Of a stretch of 64,000 bases of DNA, positions 43,814-53,351 are shown one piece after another. The position numbers and the translations under genes were made by a program. The notes under the pieces are model-generated. The model was given only the letters and a program-made list of their open reading frames with translations, did not search any database and was not told the origin of the DNA. Source of the DNA: Aerophototrophica crusticola (lineage in GTDB: Bacteria; Pseudomonadota; Alphaproteobacteria; Azospirillales; Azospirillaceae); the NCBI GenBank assembly GCA_001939945.1, contig MOEB01000022.1, positions 1-64,000 on the forward strand, written 5' to 3'. The stretch's first letter is position 1. Each line of letters opens with the position of its first letter.

Positions 43814-44854
43814 GTGACCACCAAGAAGCTTGCCCTCGCCGCTGTGCTGGGTGCCGTGTCCCTCGTGGCGATGAGCGGCGCCGCCGCGGCCCGCGACCAG
43901 ATCCGCATCGTCGGTTCCTCCACGGTGTTCCCCTTCAGCTCCACGGTGGTGGAGCGGTTCGCCCAGGGCGGCAAGTTCAAGGCCCCGATCCTGGAGTCCA
44001 CCGGTACCGGCGGCGGCTTCCGCCTGTTCTGCACCGGCATCGGCGCCGACACGCCGGACGCCACGGGCGCTTCCCGCGCCATGAAGGCCAGCGAGTTCGA
44101 CACCTGCCAGAAGAACGGCGTCGAGGGCATCACCGAGCTGGTGATCGGCTTCGACGGCCTGACCATCTCCCAGAACAAGAACGGCCCGAAGATCGCGCTG
44201 ACCAAGGCCCAGCTGTTCCAGGCCCTGGCCAAGGAGGTCGAGGCCAACGGCCAGGTCGTGGCGAACCCCTACAAGACCTGGGACCAGATCGACCCCTCCC
44301 TGCCGAAGGTCCAGATCGAGGTCCTCGGCCCGCCCCCGACCTCCGGCACCCGTGACGCCTGGGTCGAGCTGGTCATGGAGGCCGGCTGCAAGGAGTTCCC
44401 GGCGATCAAGGCGCTGGACAAGGCCCGCCATGACGCGGTCTGCAAGACCATGCGCGAGGACGGCGCCTTCATCGAGGCCGGCGAGAACGACAACGTGATC
44501 GTGCAGCGCCTCGAGGGCAACCCGAACGCCTTCGGCATCTTCGGCTACTCCTTCCTGGAGGAGAACGTCGACAAGCTGCGCGGCGTGCCCGTCGGCGGCG
44601 TCGAGCCGAAGTACGAGACCATCGCCTCCGGCCAGTACCCGGTGTCCCGCCCGCTGTTCGTCTACTTCAAGAACCAGCACATGGGCGTGATCCCCGGCCT
44701 GAAGGAGTTCCTGGCCGAGTACGCTTCCGAGCGGGCCATGGGCGACGACGGCTACCTGGCCGACAAGGGCCTGGTGCCGCTGCCGGACGACAAGCGCAAG
44801 GCCGCCGAACAGTCCGCGCTGAAGATGAGCCCGATGGCCAAGCCCGCCTCGTAA
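43814..44854 (+). CDS. pstS: Periplasmic phosphate-binding protein PstS
   Basis: Captures phosphate in the periplasm for the PstCAB transporter. The 346-residue protein has a signal peptide (VTTKKLALAAVLGAVSLVA... cleaved near AAAA-RDQ), the first phosphate-binding loop IVGSSTVFPFSS, TGTGGGFRLFC, and TSGTRDAW. This is the larger alphaproteobacterial PstS type. The GTG at 43814 follows GGAGG; the open frame upstream is the mRNA leader. The operon continues to pstC after a hairpin. Confidence 0.95.
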   Translation: MTTKKLALAAVLGAVSLVAMSGAAAARDQIRIVGSSTVFPFSSTVVERFAQGGKFKAPILESTGTGGGFRLFCTGIGADTPDATGASRAMKASEFDTCQKNGVEGITELVIGFDGLTISQNKNGPKIALTKAQLFQALAKEVEANGQVVANPYKTWDQIDPSLPKVQIEVLGPPPTSGTRDAWVELVMEAGCKEFPAIKALDKARHDAVCKTMREDGAFIEAGENDNVIVQRLEGNPNAFGIFGYSFLEENVDKLRGVPVGGVEPKYETIASGQYPVSRPLFVYFKNQHMGVIPGLKEFLAEYASERAMGDDGYLADKGLVPLPDDKRKAAEQSALKMSPMAKPAS

Positions 44855-44884
44855 GTCCCCCGGAAACGGGATATAGCAGGGCGC

Positions 44885-44912
44885 GGCGGCACCTCCCCCC
44901 GGGGGTGCCGCC
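44885..44912 (+). terminator. pstS-pstC intercistronic hairpin
   Basis: GGCGGCACC (44885-44893) and GGTGCCGCC (44904-44912) form a 9-bp perfect stem with a C/G-rich loop. No T-run follows. This position is typical of structures that protect the pstS message or partly stop transcription, giving more PstS than transporter subunits. Confidence 0.6.
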
Positions 44913-44957
44913 GAACCCTTGTACCGTTCCCCCCAGTCCCAACCGCGACGGCCCCCG

Positions 44958-46421
44958 ATGCCCATCACCTATACCGTCGGCACGCTCCTGATCCTCACCG
45001 CACTGGGATACCTTCTCGGCCGGCGCAAGGCGGTGACGGTGGCGGGCGGCAACATCGCCTCGCTGCACTCGGTCCCCTCCTATTACGGGTCCTTCTCGGC
45101 CCTGTGGGTGCTGCTGCCGACGATCTCGCTGGTGCTCCTGTGGCTGGCCCTCAAGGGGCCGGTCATCAACTGGGCCGTCGTGGACGGCATGGCGCCCGAG
45201 GCCGTGCTGGGCTGGGCCAACGCGTCCATCCCGCCGGGCGAGCTGGAGGCCGTGCGGGCCCGCGTGGCGGAGGGGGCAGGGGCCCTCACCGACATCCAGC
45301 GGCAATTGCTGCTGATCAACATTACCAACCTGGCCGCCGGCCAGGCGCAGTACGTGAACCCGGCCGTGGTGGACATCCTGCGCCCCGCCGCCGCCCACAT
45401 GCAGGACCTGCGGTCGCTGACCGACTGGGCCCTGTTCGGCATCTGCGTCAGCCTGGCCGCGGCGGCCCTGTTCATCACCCGCGGCAAGATCGGCCCGGCC
45501 TTCCGGGCGCGGAACAACGTCGAGCGGATCGTCACCTTCCTGCTGATCATCTGCTCGCTGATCGCCATCCTGACCACGGTCGGCATCGTCCTCTCCCTGG
45601 TGTTCGAGAGCCTGCGGTTCTTCACCAAGGTCCCCGTCACCGAGTTCCTGTTCGGCCTGCAATGGAGCCCGCAGACGGCCATCCGGGCGGACCAGGTGGG
45701 TTCGTCGGGGGCGTTCGGCGCGGTGCCGCTGTTCGCGGGCACGCTGCTGATCGCGACCATCGCCATGTGCGTCGCCGCGCCGGTGGGCCTGCTCTCCGCC
45801 ATCTACCTGTCGGAGTACGCGTCCGGCGCCGTGCGCAACGTGATCAAGCCGGTGCTGGAGATCCTGGCCGGCATCCCCACCGTGGTGTTCGGCTTCTTCG
45901 CCATCCTGACGGTGGCGCCCTTCATCCGCGACATGGGCGCCGCCATCGGCCTGGACGTATCGTCACAGAGCGCGCTGGCGGCGGGTGTGGTCATGGGCAT
46001 CATGATCGTGCCCTTCGTCTCGTCCCTGTCGGACGACGTGATCAACGCCGTGCCCCAGTCCCTGCGCGACGGGTCCTACGGGCTGGGCGCCACCCGGTCC
46101 GAGACCGTGAAGCAGGTCATCCTGCCGGCTGCCCTGCCGGGCATCGTCGGCGCCATGCTGCTGGCCGTCAGCCGCGCCATCGGCGAGACCATGATCGTGG
46201 TCATGGCCGCGGGCCTGCAGGCGAACCTCACCGCCAACCCCCTTGCCAGCGTCACCACCGTGACCGTGCAGATCAAGTCGATCCTGGTCGGCGACCAGGT
46301 CTTCGACAGCGCCAAGACGCTGTCGGTGTTCGCCCTGGGCCTCGTGCTCTTCGCGGTCACCTTGGTGCTGAACGTCGTCGCCCTCCGCATCGTCCAGCGG
46401 TACCGGGAAAAATATGACTGA
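44958..46421 (+). CDS. pstC: Phosphate ABC transporter permease PstC
   Basis: Inner-membrane permease subunit. At 487 aa it is longer than E. coli PstC (319 aa). An N-terminal part (about residues 1-180) holds two or three membrane helices and a periplasmic loop, before the permease core with the EAA-like loop DGSYGLGATRSETVKQVILPAALPGI and SRAIGETM. This long form is usual in alphaproteobacteria. The ATG at 44958 has a weak ribosome site. The end overlaps pstA by 8 nt. Confidence 0.93.
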   Translation: MPITYTVGTLLILTALGYLLGRRKAVTVAGGNIASLHSVPSYYGSFSALWVLLPTISLVLLWLALKGPVINWAVVDGMAPEAVLGWANASIPPGELEAVRARVAEGAGALTDIQRQLLLINITNLAAGQAQYVNPAVVDILRPAAAHMQDLRSLTDWALFGICVSLAAAALFITRGKIGPAFRARNNVERIVTFLLIICSLIAILTTVGIVLSLVFESLRFFTKVPVTEFLFGLQWSPQTAIRADQVGSSGAFGAVPLFAGTLLIATIAMCVAAPVGLLSAIYLSEYASGAVRNVIKPVLEILAGIPTVVFGFFAILTVAPFIRDMGAAIGLDVSSQSALAAGVVMGIMIVPFVSSLSDDVINAVPQSLRDGSYGLGATRSETVKQVILPAALPGIVGAMLLAVSRAIGETMIVVMAAGLQANLTANPLASVTTVTVQIKSILVGDQVFDSAKTLSVFALGLVLFAVTLVLNVVALRIVQRYREKYD

Positions 46422-47730
46422 GATCACCGCCCCCCTCTCGGACAGGTCCGTCTCGTTCCACACCAGCGACGCCGCGGAGAAGCGGCTGCGCGCCCGGTAC
46501 GCGGCGGAGAAGCGGTTCAAGGCCTATGGCGTCATCGCCATCGCCTTTGCCGTGTCCATGCTGGCCATCCTGCTGTTCACGCTGTTCCGGACGGGCATCT
46601 CCGCCTTCTGGCAGACCGAGATGCAGCTTGAGGTGACGTTCGACGCGGCAGTGGTCGATCCCAAGGGGACCGGCAACCCGGCGGACTGGGACCGCGGCGC
46701 CTTCCAGGGCCTGGCCAACGAGGCCCTGTACAAGGCTTTCCCGGAGGTCACCGGCCGCACCGACCGGCGCGAGCTGCGCGGCCTGCTCAGCCCGGTGGCT
46801 GGCGCCTTCCTGGTGAACTACGCCCTGGAGAACCCGGCCGTCGTCGGCCAGACGGTGAAGGTCTGGCTGCCCACCTCCGACGGCATCAACCAGATCGCCA
46901 AGGGCAACATCGACCGCACGCTGCCCGAGTCCAACCGGCCGGTGAACGACACCCAGCTCGGCTACCTGGACCGGATGGAATCGCAGGGCGCCATCCGCAC
47001 GGCGTTCAACAGCACCTTCTTCTCCGCGTCCGACAGCAACTACCCGGAGCTGGCCGGCATCCTGGGCGCCACGGTGGGCACGCTGCTGACCATGGTGGTG
47101 ACCATCCTGCTGTCGCTGCCCATCAGCGTGGCCGCCGCCGTGTACCTCGAGGAGTTCGCCCCGAAGAACCGGCTGACCGAGCTGATCGAGGTGAACATCA
47201 ACAACCTGGCGGCCGTGCCCTCCATCGTGTTCGGCCTGCTCGGCCTGGCCATGTTCCTGAACTTCTTCGGGATGCCCCGGTCCTCGCCGCTGGTGGGCGG
47301 CATGGTGCTGGCCCTGCTGGTGCTGCCGACCATCATCATCGCCAGCCGCGCGGCGCTGAAGGCGGTGCCCCCCTCCATCCGCGAGGCGGCGCTGGGCATG
47401 GGGGCGTCGAAGCTGCAGACGGTGATGCACCACGTGCTGCCCCTGGCCATGCCGGGCATCATGACCGGCACCATCATCGCCATGGCCCACGCGCTGGGCG
47501 AGACGGCGCCGCTGCTGATGATCGGCATGAACGCCTTCGTCACGGCCCCGCCCACGGGGTTCCTGGACAGCTCCTCCGCCCTGCCGGTGCAGGTCTACAT
47601 CTGGGCGGACAAGCCGGAGCGCGGCTTCGTGGAGCTGACCTCCGCGGCCATCCTGGTCCTGCTCACCTTCCTGGTGGCGATGAACGCGACCGCCATCTAC
47701 TTCCGCAAGAAATTCGAGCGTCGCTGGTAA
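46414..47730 (+). CDS. pstA: Phosphate ABC transporter permease PstA
   Basis: Second permease subunit, 438 aa, with a long N-terminal region. One membrane helix (about residues 38-60) is followed by a roughly 150-residue hydrophilic, probably periplasmic insert (about 65-205). The core permease follows, with EAALGMGASKLQTVMHHVLPLAMPGIM and AHALGETAPL. The insert is characteristic of alphaproteobacterial PstA. It overlaps pstC by 8 nt and precedes pstB by 12 nt. Confidence 0.94.
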   Translation: MTEITAPLSDRSVSFHTSDAAEKRLRARYAAEKRFKAYGVIAIAFAVSMLAILLFTLFRTGISAFWQTEMQLEVTFDAAVVDPKGTGNPADWDRGAFQGLANEALYKAFPEVTGRTDRRELRGLLSPVAGAFLVNYALENPAVVGQTVKVWLPTSDGINQIAKGNIDRTLPESNRPVNDTQLGYLDRMESQGAIRTAFNSTFFSASDSNYPELAGILGATVGTLLTMVVTILLSLPISVAAAVYLEEFAPKNRLTELIEVNINNLAAVPSIVFGLLGLAMFLNFFGMPRSSPLVGGMVLALLVLPTIIIASRAALKAVPPSIREAALGMGASKLQTVMHHVLPLAMPGIMTGTIIAMAHALGETAPLLMIGMNAFVTAPPTGFLDSSSALPVQVYIWADKPERGFVELTSAAILVLLTFLVAMNATAIYFRKKFERRW

Positions 47731-47742
47731 ACGGGGAACAGA

Positions 47743-48546
<804 letters not shown>

Positions 48547-48601
48547 GCCCCGACCGGTCCAACACATTTCCCGACAGGCATATTTGAGCGAGAGGGCGAG
48601 C

Positions 48602-49339
48602 ATGGCCGCCGAGCATACCGTCAAGGCGTTCGAGCAGGAGCTGCGGCGCCTGTCCAACCTGATTTCCCAGATGGGCGGCGTCGCCGAGGCGCAGGTGGAG
48701 GCGGCGGTCCAGGCCGTGGCCCGCCGCGACGTGGACCTGGCCGGCCGCGTGCTGCAGGCGGACAGCCAACTGGACGAGTATGAGCGCCAGATCGAGCAGG
48801 AGGCCGTGCGCATGCTGGCCCTGCGCCAGCCCATGGGCGTGGACCTGCGCGAGGTGCTGGCGGCGCTGAAGATCAGCGCCGACCTGGAGCGCACGGGCGA
48901 CTATGCCGCCAACTCCGCCAAGCGCTCCATCGCGCTGGCCCAGCTCCCGGCCGTGCGGCCCGCCTCCGCCATCCCCCGCATGGGCCGGCTGGTGCAGGAG
49001 ATGCTGAAGGACGTGCTGGACGCCTATGTGGACCGGGACGTGGAGAAGGCGGTCGCCGCCTGGCACCGGGACGAGGAGCTGGACGACCTCTACACCAGCC
49101 TGTTCCGCGAGGTCCTGACCTACATGATGGAGGACCCGCGTAACATCACCCCCTGCACCCACCTGCTGTTCATCGCCAAGAACCTGGAGCGGGCCGGCGA
49201 CCACGCCACCAACATCGCCGAGACGGTGCATTTCCTGGTGGTGGGCCAGCCCCTGACCGGCGCCCGGCCGAAGGGCGACAAGAGCAGCTTCGCCGTGGTG
49301 GCGCCGGAGCCCGCCGCCGACCTGCCGGCCGGCCCGTAA
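48602..49339 (+). CDS. phoU: Phosphate signalling protein PhoU
   Basis: Negative regulator linking PstSCAB status to PhoR. The 245-residue all-helical protein has the two PhoU repeats, each with the metal-binding E-x3-D-x3-N type motif: DLERTGDYAANSAKR and NLERAGDHATNIAE. The ATG at 48602 follows GAGAGGG; a TTG 18 nt upstream is an alternative. The C-terminal 25 residues are a flexible tail. Confidence 0.96.
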   Translation: MAAEHTVKAFEQELRRLSNLISQMGGVAEAQVEAAVQAVARRDVDLAGRVLQADSQLDEYERQIEQEAVRMLALRQPMGVDLREVLAALKISADLERTGDYAANSAKRSIALAQLPAVRPASAIPRMGRLVQEMLKDVLDAYVDRDVEKAVAAWHRDEELDDLYTSLFREVLTYMMEDPRNITPCTHLLFIAKNLERAGDHATNIAETVHFLVVGQPLTGARPKGDKSSFAVVAPEPAADLPAGP

Positions 49340-49389
49340 GCGCCGCCCCGACCGATCCCGCCCCGACTGACGCAGCCGACACGGACGCC

Positions 49390-50094
49390 ATGAACTCTGC
49401 CCTGAAGCCGTTGATCCTGGTGGTGGACGACGAGGCCGACCTGGTCACCCTGCTGCGCTACAACCTGGAAAAGGAAGGCTTCCGGGTGCAGACCGCCGGC
49501 GACGGCGAGGAGGCCCTGGTCGCCGCGGACGAGCAGACGCCGCACCTGGTCCTGCTGGACTGGATGCTGCCGCTGATGAGCGGGCTGGAGGTGTGCCGCC
49601 AGCTCCGCCGCAACCCCAAGACCCGCGACGTGCCCGTCATCATGCTGACGGCAAGGGGGGAGGAGGGGGACAAGGTCCGCGGCCTGAACAGCGGGGCCGA
49701 CGACTACATCGCCAAGCCCTTCAGCCCGACCGAGCTGGTGGCCCGCATCCGCGCCGTGCTGCGCCGCGCCTCCCCAGCGCTGGCGGAGGAGCTGCTGCGC
49801 TTCAGCGACATCACCATGGACCTGGCCGCCCACCGGGTGCGCCGGGGCGGCCGGGACATCCATCTGGGCCCGACGGAGTTCCGCCTGCTGCGCCATTTCA
49901 TGCAGCACCCGGGCCGGGTGTTCAGCCGGGAGCAGCTGCTGGACATCGTCTGGGGCCACGACGTCTATGTGGAGCCCCGCACGGTGGACGTGCACATCCG
50001 CCGCCTGCGCAAGGCCCTGAACGAGACCGAGGAACAGGACGTGATCCGCACCGTCCGCTCGGCGGGGTATGCGCTGGACGAGAACACGGTGTGA
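49390..50094 (+). CDS. phoB: Phosphate regulon response regulator PhoB
   Basis: OmpR-class activator that binds Pho boxes, 234 aa. The receiver domain has the acidic pocket ILVVDDEAD, the phosphorylated Asp in LLDWMLP, and the Lys of AKPFSPTEL. The C-terminal winged helix (about 130-230) has TEFRLLRHFMQHPGRVFSREQLL and VDVHIRRLRKALN. It closes the pstSCAB-phoU-phoB operon, 50 nt after phoU, and is followed by a hairpin. Confidence 0.97.
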   Translation: MNSALKPLILVVDDEADLVTLLRYNLEKEGFRVQTAGDGEEALVAADEQTPHLVLLDWMLPLMSGLEVCRQLRRNPKTRDVPVIMLTARGEEGDKVRGLNSGADDYIAKPFSPTELVARIRAVLRRASPALAEELLRFSDITMDLAAHRVRRGGRDIHLGPTEFRLLRHFMQHPGRVFSREQLLDIVWGHDVYVEPRTVDVHIRRLRKALNETEEQDVIRTVRSAGYALDENTV

Positions 50095-50113
50095 GGCCGC
50101 CCGTAGGGCGGCC
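50095..50113 (+). terminator. Hairpin after phoB
   Basis: GGCCGCCC (50095-50102), GTA loop, GGGCGGCC (50106-50113) starts at the first base after the phoB stop. No T-run follows. It probably marks the 3' end of the operon message. The roughly 115 nt beyond it, up to the AT-rich orphan gene, show no feature. Confidence 0.5.
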
Positions 50114-50229
50114 GGCCAGGGAGTCGGTGACCAAGCGAGGAAGTGGGGCCATTGCTCGCAGGAAAAGTATTGGACGACACTTGAAGCACGAACGGGCATT
50201 GTTGGTCTCGTCTCAATGCGAGGTGCTTC

Positions 50230-50763
50230 ATGTCGGGAAAGAGGGTGCAAATCTTTTTATCGCCATTGGAAGTGTCTACGTTTCTAACGGACCCATTTGA
50301 CAGAAACGACGTCGCTATTTGGATAATGAAGGGCAACGAACCAAATGGAGATGCACGGCTAGAGTTAGTGAATCCCAGCGATGCTTACAATCAGAGCCAT
50401 ATTCAAATTTTCTTTTCCCCATTGAAAGGCAGCACTAATCATACAAGATCATTACTGAATTGTGTTCAATTCATTTTACCAAAACACAAAGAAGACACTC
50501 TTTACGCGGCCTCGTTCGCTGTGAGACTGTCAAATCAATTATCAGATTATGTGTTCGGCAAGTATATACATTCGAGGCTTGTAAAATACTGCAATTCAAG
50601 GTTCAGGAAAGGAGTTATTGGTGAGAATGTTATTTCTGGCGCGTCATCATTCTACAAGGATATTTTCATTAGCGACGTGGCATTTGATTTGTGGAGGCAG
50701 GGGGTAACGCTGATGCCAACACCAGGTTTTGTCAAAATGCGGCCGATCGACGATTGTCGATAG
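50230..50763 (+). CDS. AT-rich orphan protein, likely acquired
   Basis: A 177-residue protein with no family I recognise, rich in Ser, Asn, Phe and Lys and lacking signal peptide or membrane helix. Two segments look alike: VQIFLSPLEVST (residues 6-17) and IQIFFSPLKGST (about 58-69), suggesting an internal duplication. Base composition is foreign: 73 of the 180 bases in 50341-50520 are G or C, far below the neighbours. GAGG precedes the ATG at 50230, and no other start codon lies between the upstream stop and it. It sits alone between the phosphate operon and ubiE. Confidence 0.7.
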   Translation: MSGKRVQIFLSPLEVSTFLTDPFDRNDVAIWIMKGNEPNGDARLELVNPSDAYNQSHIQIFFSPLKGSTNHTRSLLNCVQFILPKHKEDTLYAASFAVRLSNQLSDYVFGKYIHSRLVKYCNSRFRKGVIGENVISGASSFYKDIFISDVAFDLWRQGVTLMPTPGFVKMRPIDDCR

Positions 50764-50869
50764 CCGTACCAACCGCTGGCATCGGGTTGGCCGCGGTCAT
50801 CGTTGGACCTCGCCCCCTTTTGCCGCGCCCGCTTCCGCTCAGGGTGCCTTGCGGCTATGGTGCGGCCCC

Positions 50870-51643
50870 ATGAGCGAGACGATCCCCCCCAAGCCCGCCG
50901 CCGGCGAGGAAGGCCGCTTCTTCGGCTTCCGCGAGGTGGACCCGACCGAGAAGACGCCGCTGGTCCGCGGGGTGTTCTCCAACGTCGCGGCCAAGTATGA
51001 CCTGATGAACGACCTGATGTCGGCGGGCATCCACCGGCTCTGGAAGGACAGCTTCGTCGGGCTGGTGAGGCCCAGGGCGGGGGAGGCGCTGCTGGACGTG
51101 GCGGGGGGGACGGGCGACATCGCCTTCCGCCTGGCCCGCGCGGCAGCGGGGGCCAAGGTCACCGTCTGCGACCTGACGGAGGCCATGGTGCGGGTGGGCC
51201 GCGACCGCGGGGTGGACCAGGGGGTGCTGTCCGGCATCGACTGGACCGTGGGCAACGCGGAGGACCTGCCCTTCGCCAGCCGGTCCATGGACGCCTACAC
51301 CATCGCCTTCGGCCTGCGGAACGTCACCCGGATCGACAAGGCGCTGAAGGAGGCGCGGCGGGTGCTGAAGCCGGGCGGGCGGTTCTTCTGCCTGGAGTTC
51401 AGCCATGTTTCCATCCCCGTGCTGAAGGAAGCCTACGACCGCTATTCCTTCAGCCTGCTGCCCCGCATCGGCCAGCTGGTGGCCGGCGACCGGGACAGCT
51501 ACCAGTATCTGGTGGAGAGCATCCGCCGCTTCCCCGAGCAGCAGGCCCTGTGCGCCCGGATCGAGGCCGCCGGCTTCACCCAGGCCCGCGCCCGCAACCT
51601 GTCCGGCGGCATCGCGGCCATCCATTCCGGGTGGCGGGTGTAG
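50870..51643 (+). CDS. ubiE: Ubiquinone/menaquinone biosynthesis C-methyltransferase UbiE
   Basis: C-methylates the benzoquinone ring during ubiquinone synthesis. The 257-residue protein has FGFREV...KTPLVRGVFSNVAAKYDLMNDLMSAG, SAM motif I LLDVAGGTGDIAF, NAEDLPF and the UbiE signature AYTIAFGLRNV with RVLKPGGRFFCLEFS. The ATG at 50870 (MSETIPPK) is the family start; an upstream frame is open but overlaps non-coding DNA. ubiB follows 10 nt later, so they form an operon. Confidence 0.95.
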   Translation: MSETIPPKPAAGEEGRFFGFREVDPTEKTPLVRGVFSNVAAKYDLMNDLMSAGIHRLWKDSFVGLVRPRAGEALLDVAGGTGDIAFRLARAAAGAKVTVCDLTEAMVRVGRDRGVDQGVLSGIDWTVGNAEDLPFASRSMDAYTIAFGLRNVTRIDKALKEARRVLKPGGRFFCLEFSHVSIPVLKEAYDRYSFSLLPRIGQLVAGDRDSYQYLVESIRRFPEQQALCARIEAAGFTQARARNLSGGIAAIHSGWRV

Positions 51644-51653
51644 GGGAACGCTT

Positions 51654-53201
51654 GTGATCCGCACCCTCCGCAACCTGGCCCGGCTGGTCACCATCGGGCG
51701 GACGCTGGCCCGGCATGGGGCCCTGCTGGCCGACCCGATCCGGGACAGCTCCCCCGCCACGGCCTGGCTGGTGGACAAGCTGAACCGGCGGAATGCCCCC
51801 GGGCGGCCGGGGGAGCGGCTGGCCCGGGCGCTGCAAGAGCTGGGGCCCAGCTTCATCAAGCTGGGGCAGGTGCTGTCCATCCGCGCCGACCTGGTGGGCG
51901 ACGCCGTGGCGGCGGACCTGGCCCAGTTGCGCGACCGGCTGCCGCCCTTCGACGGGCACCAGGCCCGCTGCATCATCGAGGCGGAGCTGGGGGAGCCCCT
52001 GTCGGCCCTGTTTAGCCGGTTCGACGACCAGGCGGTGGCCGCCGCCAGCATCGCCCAGGTGCATTTCGCGGAGACGCCGGATGGCCGCGCCGTGGCGGTG
52101 AAGGTGTTGCGGCCGGGGATCGAGCGGGCATTCCAGCGGGACATCGACCTGATGCGCTGGCTGGCCCGGCTGTTCCTGGCTTTCCAGCCCCGGCTGAAGC
52201 GGCTGAAGCCCACGGAGGTGGTGGAAACCTTCGCCGATACGGTGGCGCTGGAGATGGACCTTCGCATGGAGGCCGCCGCCGCCGCCGAGCTGGGGGGTAA
52301 CTTCGACGGGGATGAGAGCTTCGGCGTGCCGCCCATCGACTGGCAGCGCACGTCGAAGCGGGTCCTGACCCTGGCGCGGGTGGACGGGTTCCCGGTGGAC
52401 CGGGTGGAGGAGATCCGGGCGGCCGGCATCGACCCGGACCTGGTGCTGCGCCACGCGGCCAACGCCTTCTTCAACCAGGTCTTCCGCGACGGCTTCTTCC
52501 ATGCCGACCTGCACCCGGGCAACCTGTTCGTGGACCGGCAGGGCAACCTGGTTGCCGTGGATTTCGGCATCGTCGGCCGGATTGACCGGCAGACGCGCCT
52601 GTACCTGGCGGACATGCTGATCGGGTTCCTGAACCGGGACTACGACCTGGTGGCGAAGGTGCATTTCGACGCCGGCTTCGTGCCCGCCAGCCAGGACCAG
52701 GAACTGTTCAAGCAGGCCTGCCGCGCCATCGGGGAACCGCTGCATGGCAAGCCCCTGGCCGACATCTCTGTCGGCCGACTTCTGGCCCAGCTCTTCGCCG
52801 TGACCGAGCAGTTCCAGATGGAGACGCAGCCGCAGCTGCTGCTGTTGCAGAAGAGCATGCTGACGGCGGAGGGGGTGGGCCGCAGCCTGAACCCGTCCCT
52901 CAACATGTGGGAACTGTCCCGCCCCCTGATCGAGCGCTGGATGGTGGAGAACCGCGGCCCCGAGGCCCGGGTGGCAGAGGCGGCCGGGGCGCTCGCCGGC
53001 ATCATCGGCCGCATCCCCACCCTGGTCCGCGACCTGGAGCGGGCCGCAGGGCAAGTCGCGACCACGGGCCTGCGCCTGGACCCGGAGACGGTGCGGCTCA
53101 TGGCCGAGGCGCAGAGGGGCAGGGGAGCCGCGGTCACCCGGCCGCTGTGGGTCATCGCCGGGCTACTGGGCGCGATCCTGGGGGTTTTGCTGCTGGGCTA
53201 G
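51654..53201 (+). CDS. ubiB: UbiB atypical kinase/ATPase, ubiquinone biosynthesis
   Basis: Membrane-bound ADCK/ABC1-family ATPase needed for ubiquinone biosynthesis. The 515-residue protein has the family KxGQ motif in FIKLGQVLSIRADL, the Ala-rich nucleotide loop VAAASIAQVH, catalytic FFHADLHPGNLFV and the metal-binding VDFGIVG. A C-terminal hydrophobic hairpin (WVIAGLLGAILGVLLLG) anchors it. It starts with GTG at 51654, preceded by AGGGGAA. The last 4 nt overlap the end of an opposite-strand gene remnant. Confidence 0.95.
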   Translation: MIRTLRNLARLVTIGRTLARHGALLADPIRDSSPATAWLVDKLNRRNAPGRPGERLARALQELGPSFIKLGQVLSIRADLVGDAVAADLAQLRDRLPPFDGHQARCIIEAELGEPLSALFSRFDDQAVAAASIAQVHFAETPDGRAVAVKVLRPGIERAFQRDIDLMRWLARLFLAFQPRLKRLKPTEVVETFADTVALEMDLRMEAAAAAELGGNFDGDESFGVPPIDWQRTSKRVLTLARVDGFPVDRVEEIRAAGIDPDLVLRHAANAFFNQVFRDGFFHADLHPGNLFVDRQGNLVAVDFGIVGRIDRQTRLYLADMLIGFLNRDYDLVAKVHFDAGFVPASQDQELFKQACRAIGEPLHGKPLADISVGRLLAQLFAVTEQFQMETQPQLLLLQKSMLTAEGVGRSLNPSLNMWELSRPLIERWMVENRGPEARVAEAAGALAGIIGRIPTLVRDLERAAGQVATTGLRLDPETVRLMAEAQRGRGAAVTRPLWVIAGLLGAILGVLLLG

Positions 53202-53344
53202 GCCACGCCGGTCCGCGCGGTCCGCAGTTCCGCTTCCAGGGATGGAAGCCGGTCCGCCGTGACGACAAGGTCGATATCGCCGCCCCGGGCCCAGTCGTCG
53301 GCCCGGGACCCGAACAGGCGCATCTCGTCCGGGGTCAGGCGCAA
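53198..53344 (-). pseudogene. Remnant of a MntA-type minimal nucleotidyltransferase
   Basis: Starting at TTG 53344, the 48-residue frame reads LRLTPDEMRLFGSRADDWARGGDIDLVV and then ends after 20 more residues. Intact MNT proteins of this type are about 100 aa, with a helix between LTPE and the RLFGSR strand and a second half bearing the third acidic residue. Both appear deleted here, although the G-S and D-x-D nucleotide-binding motif remains. It follows the HepT-like gene by 7 nt. It is probably inactive. Confidence 0.65.
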
Positions 53345-53351
53345 GGCCGTT

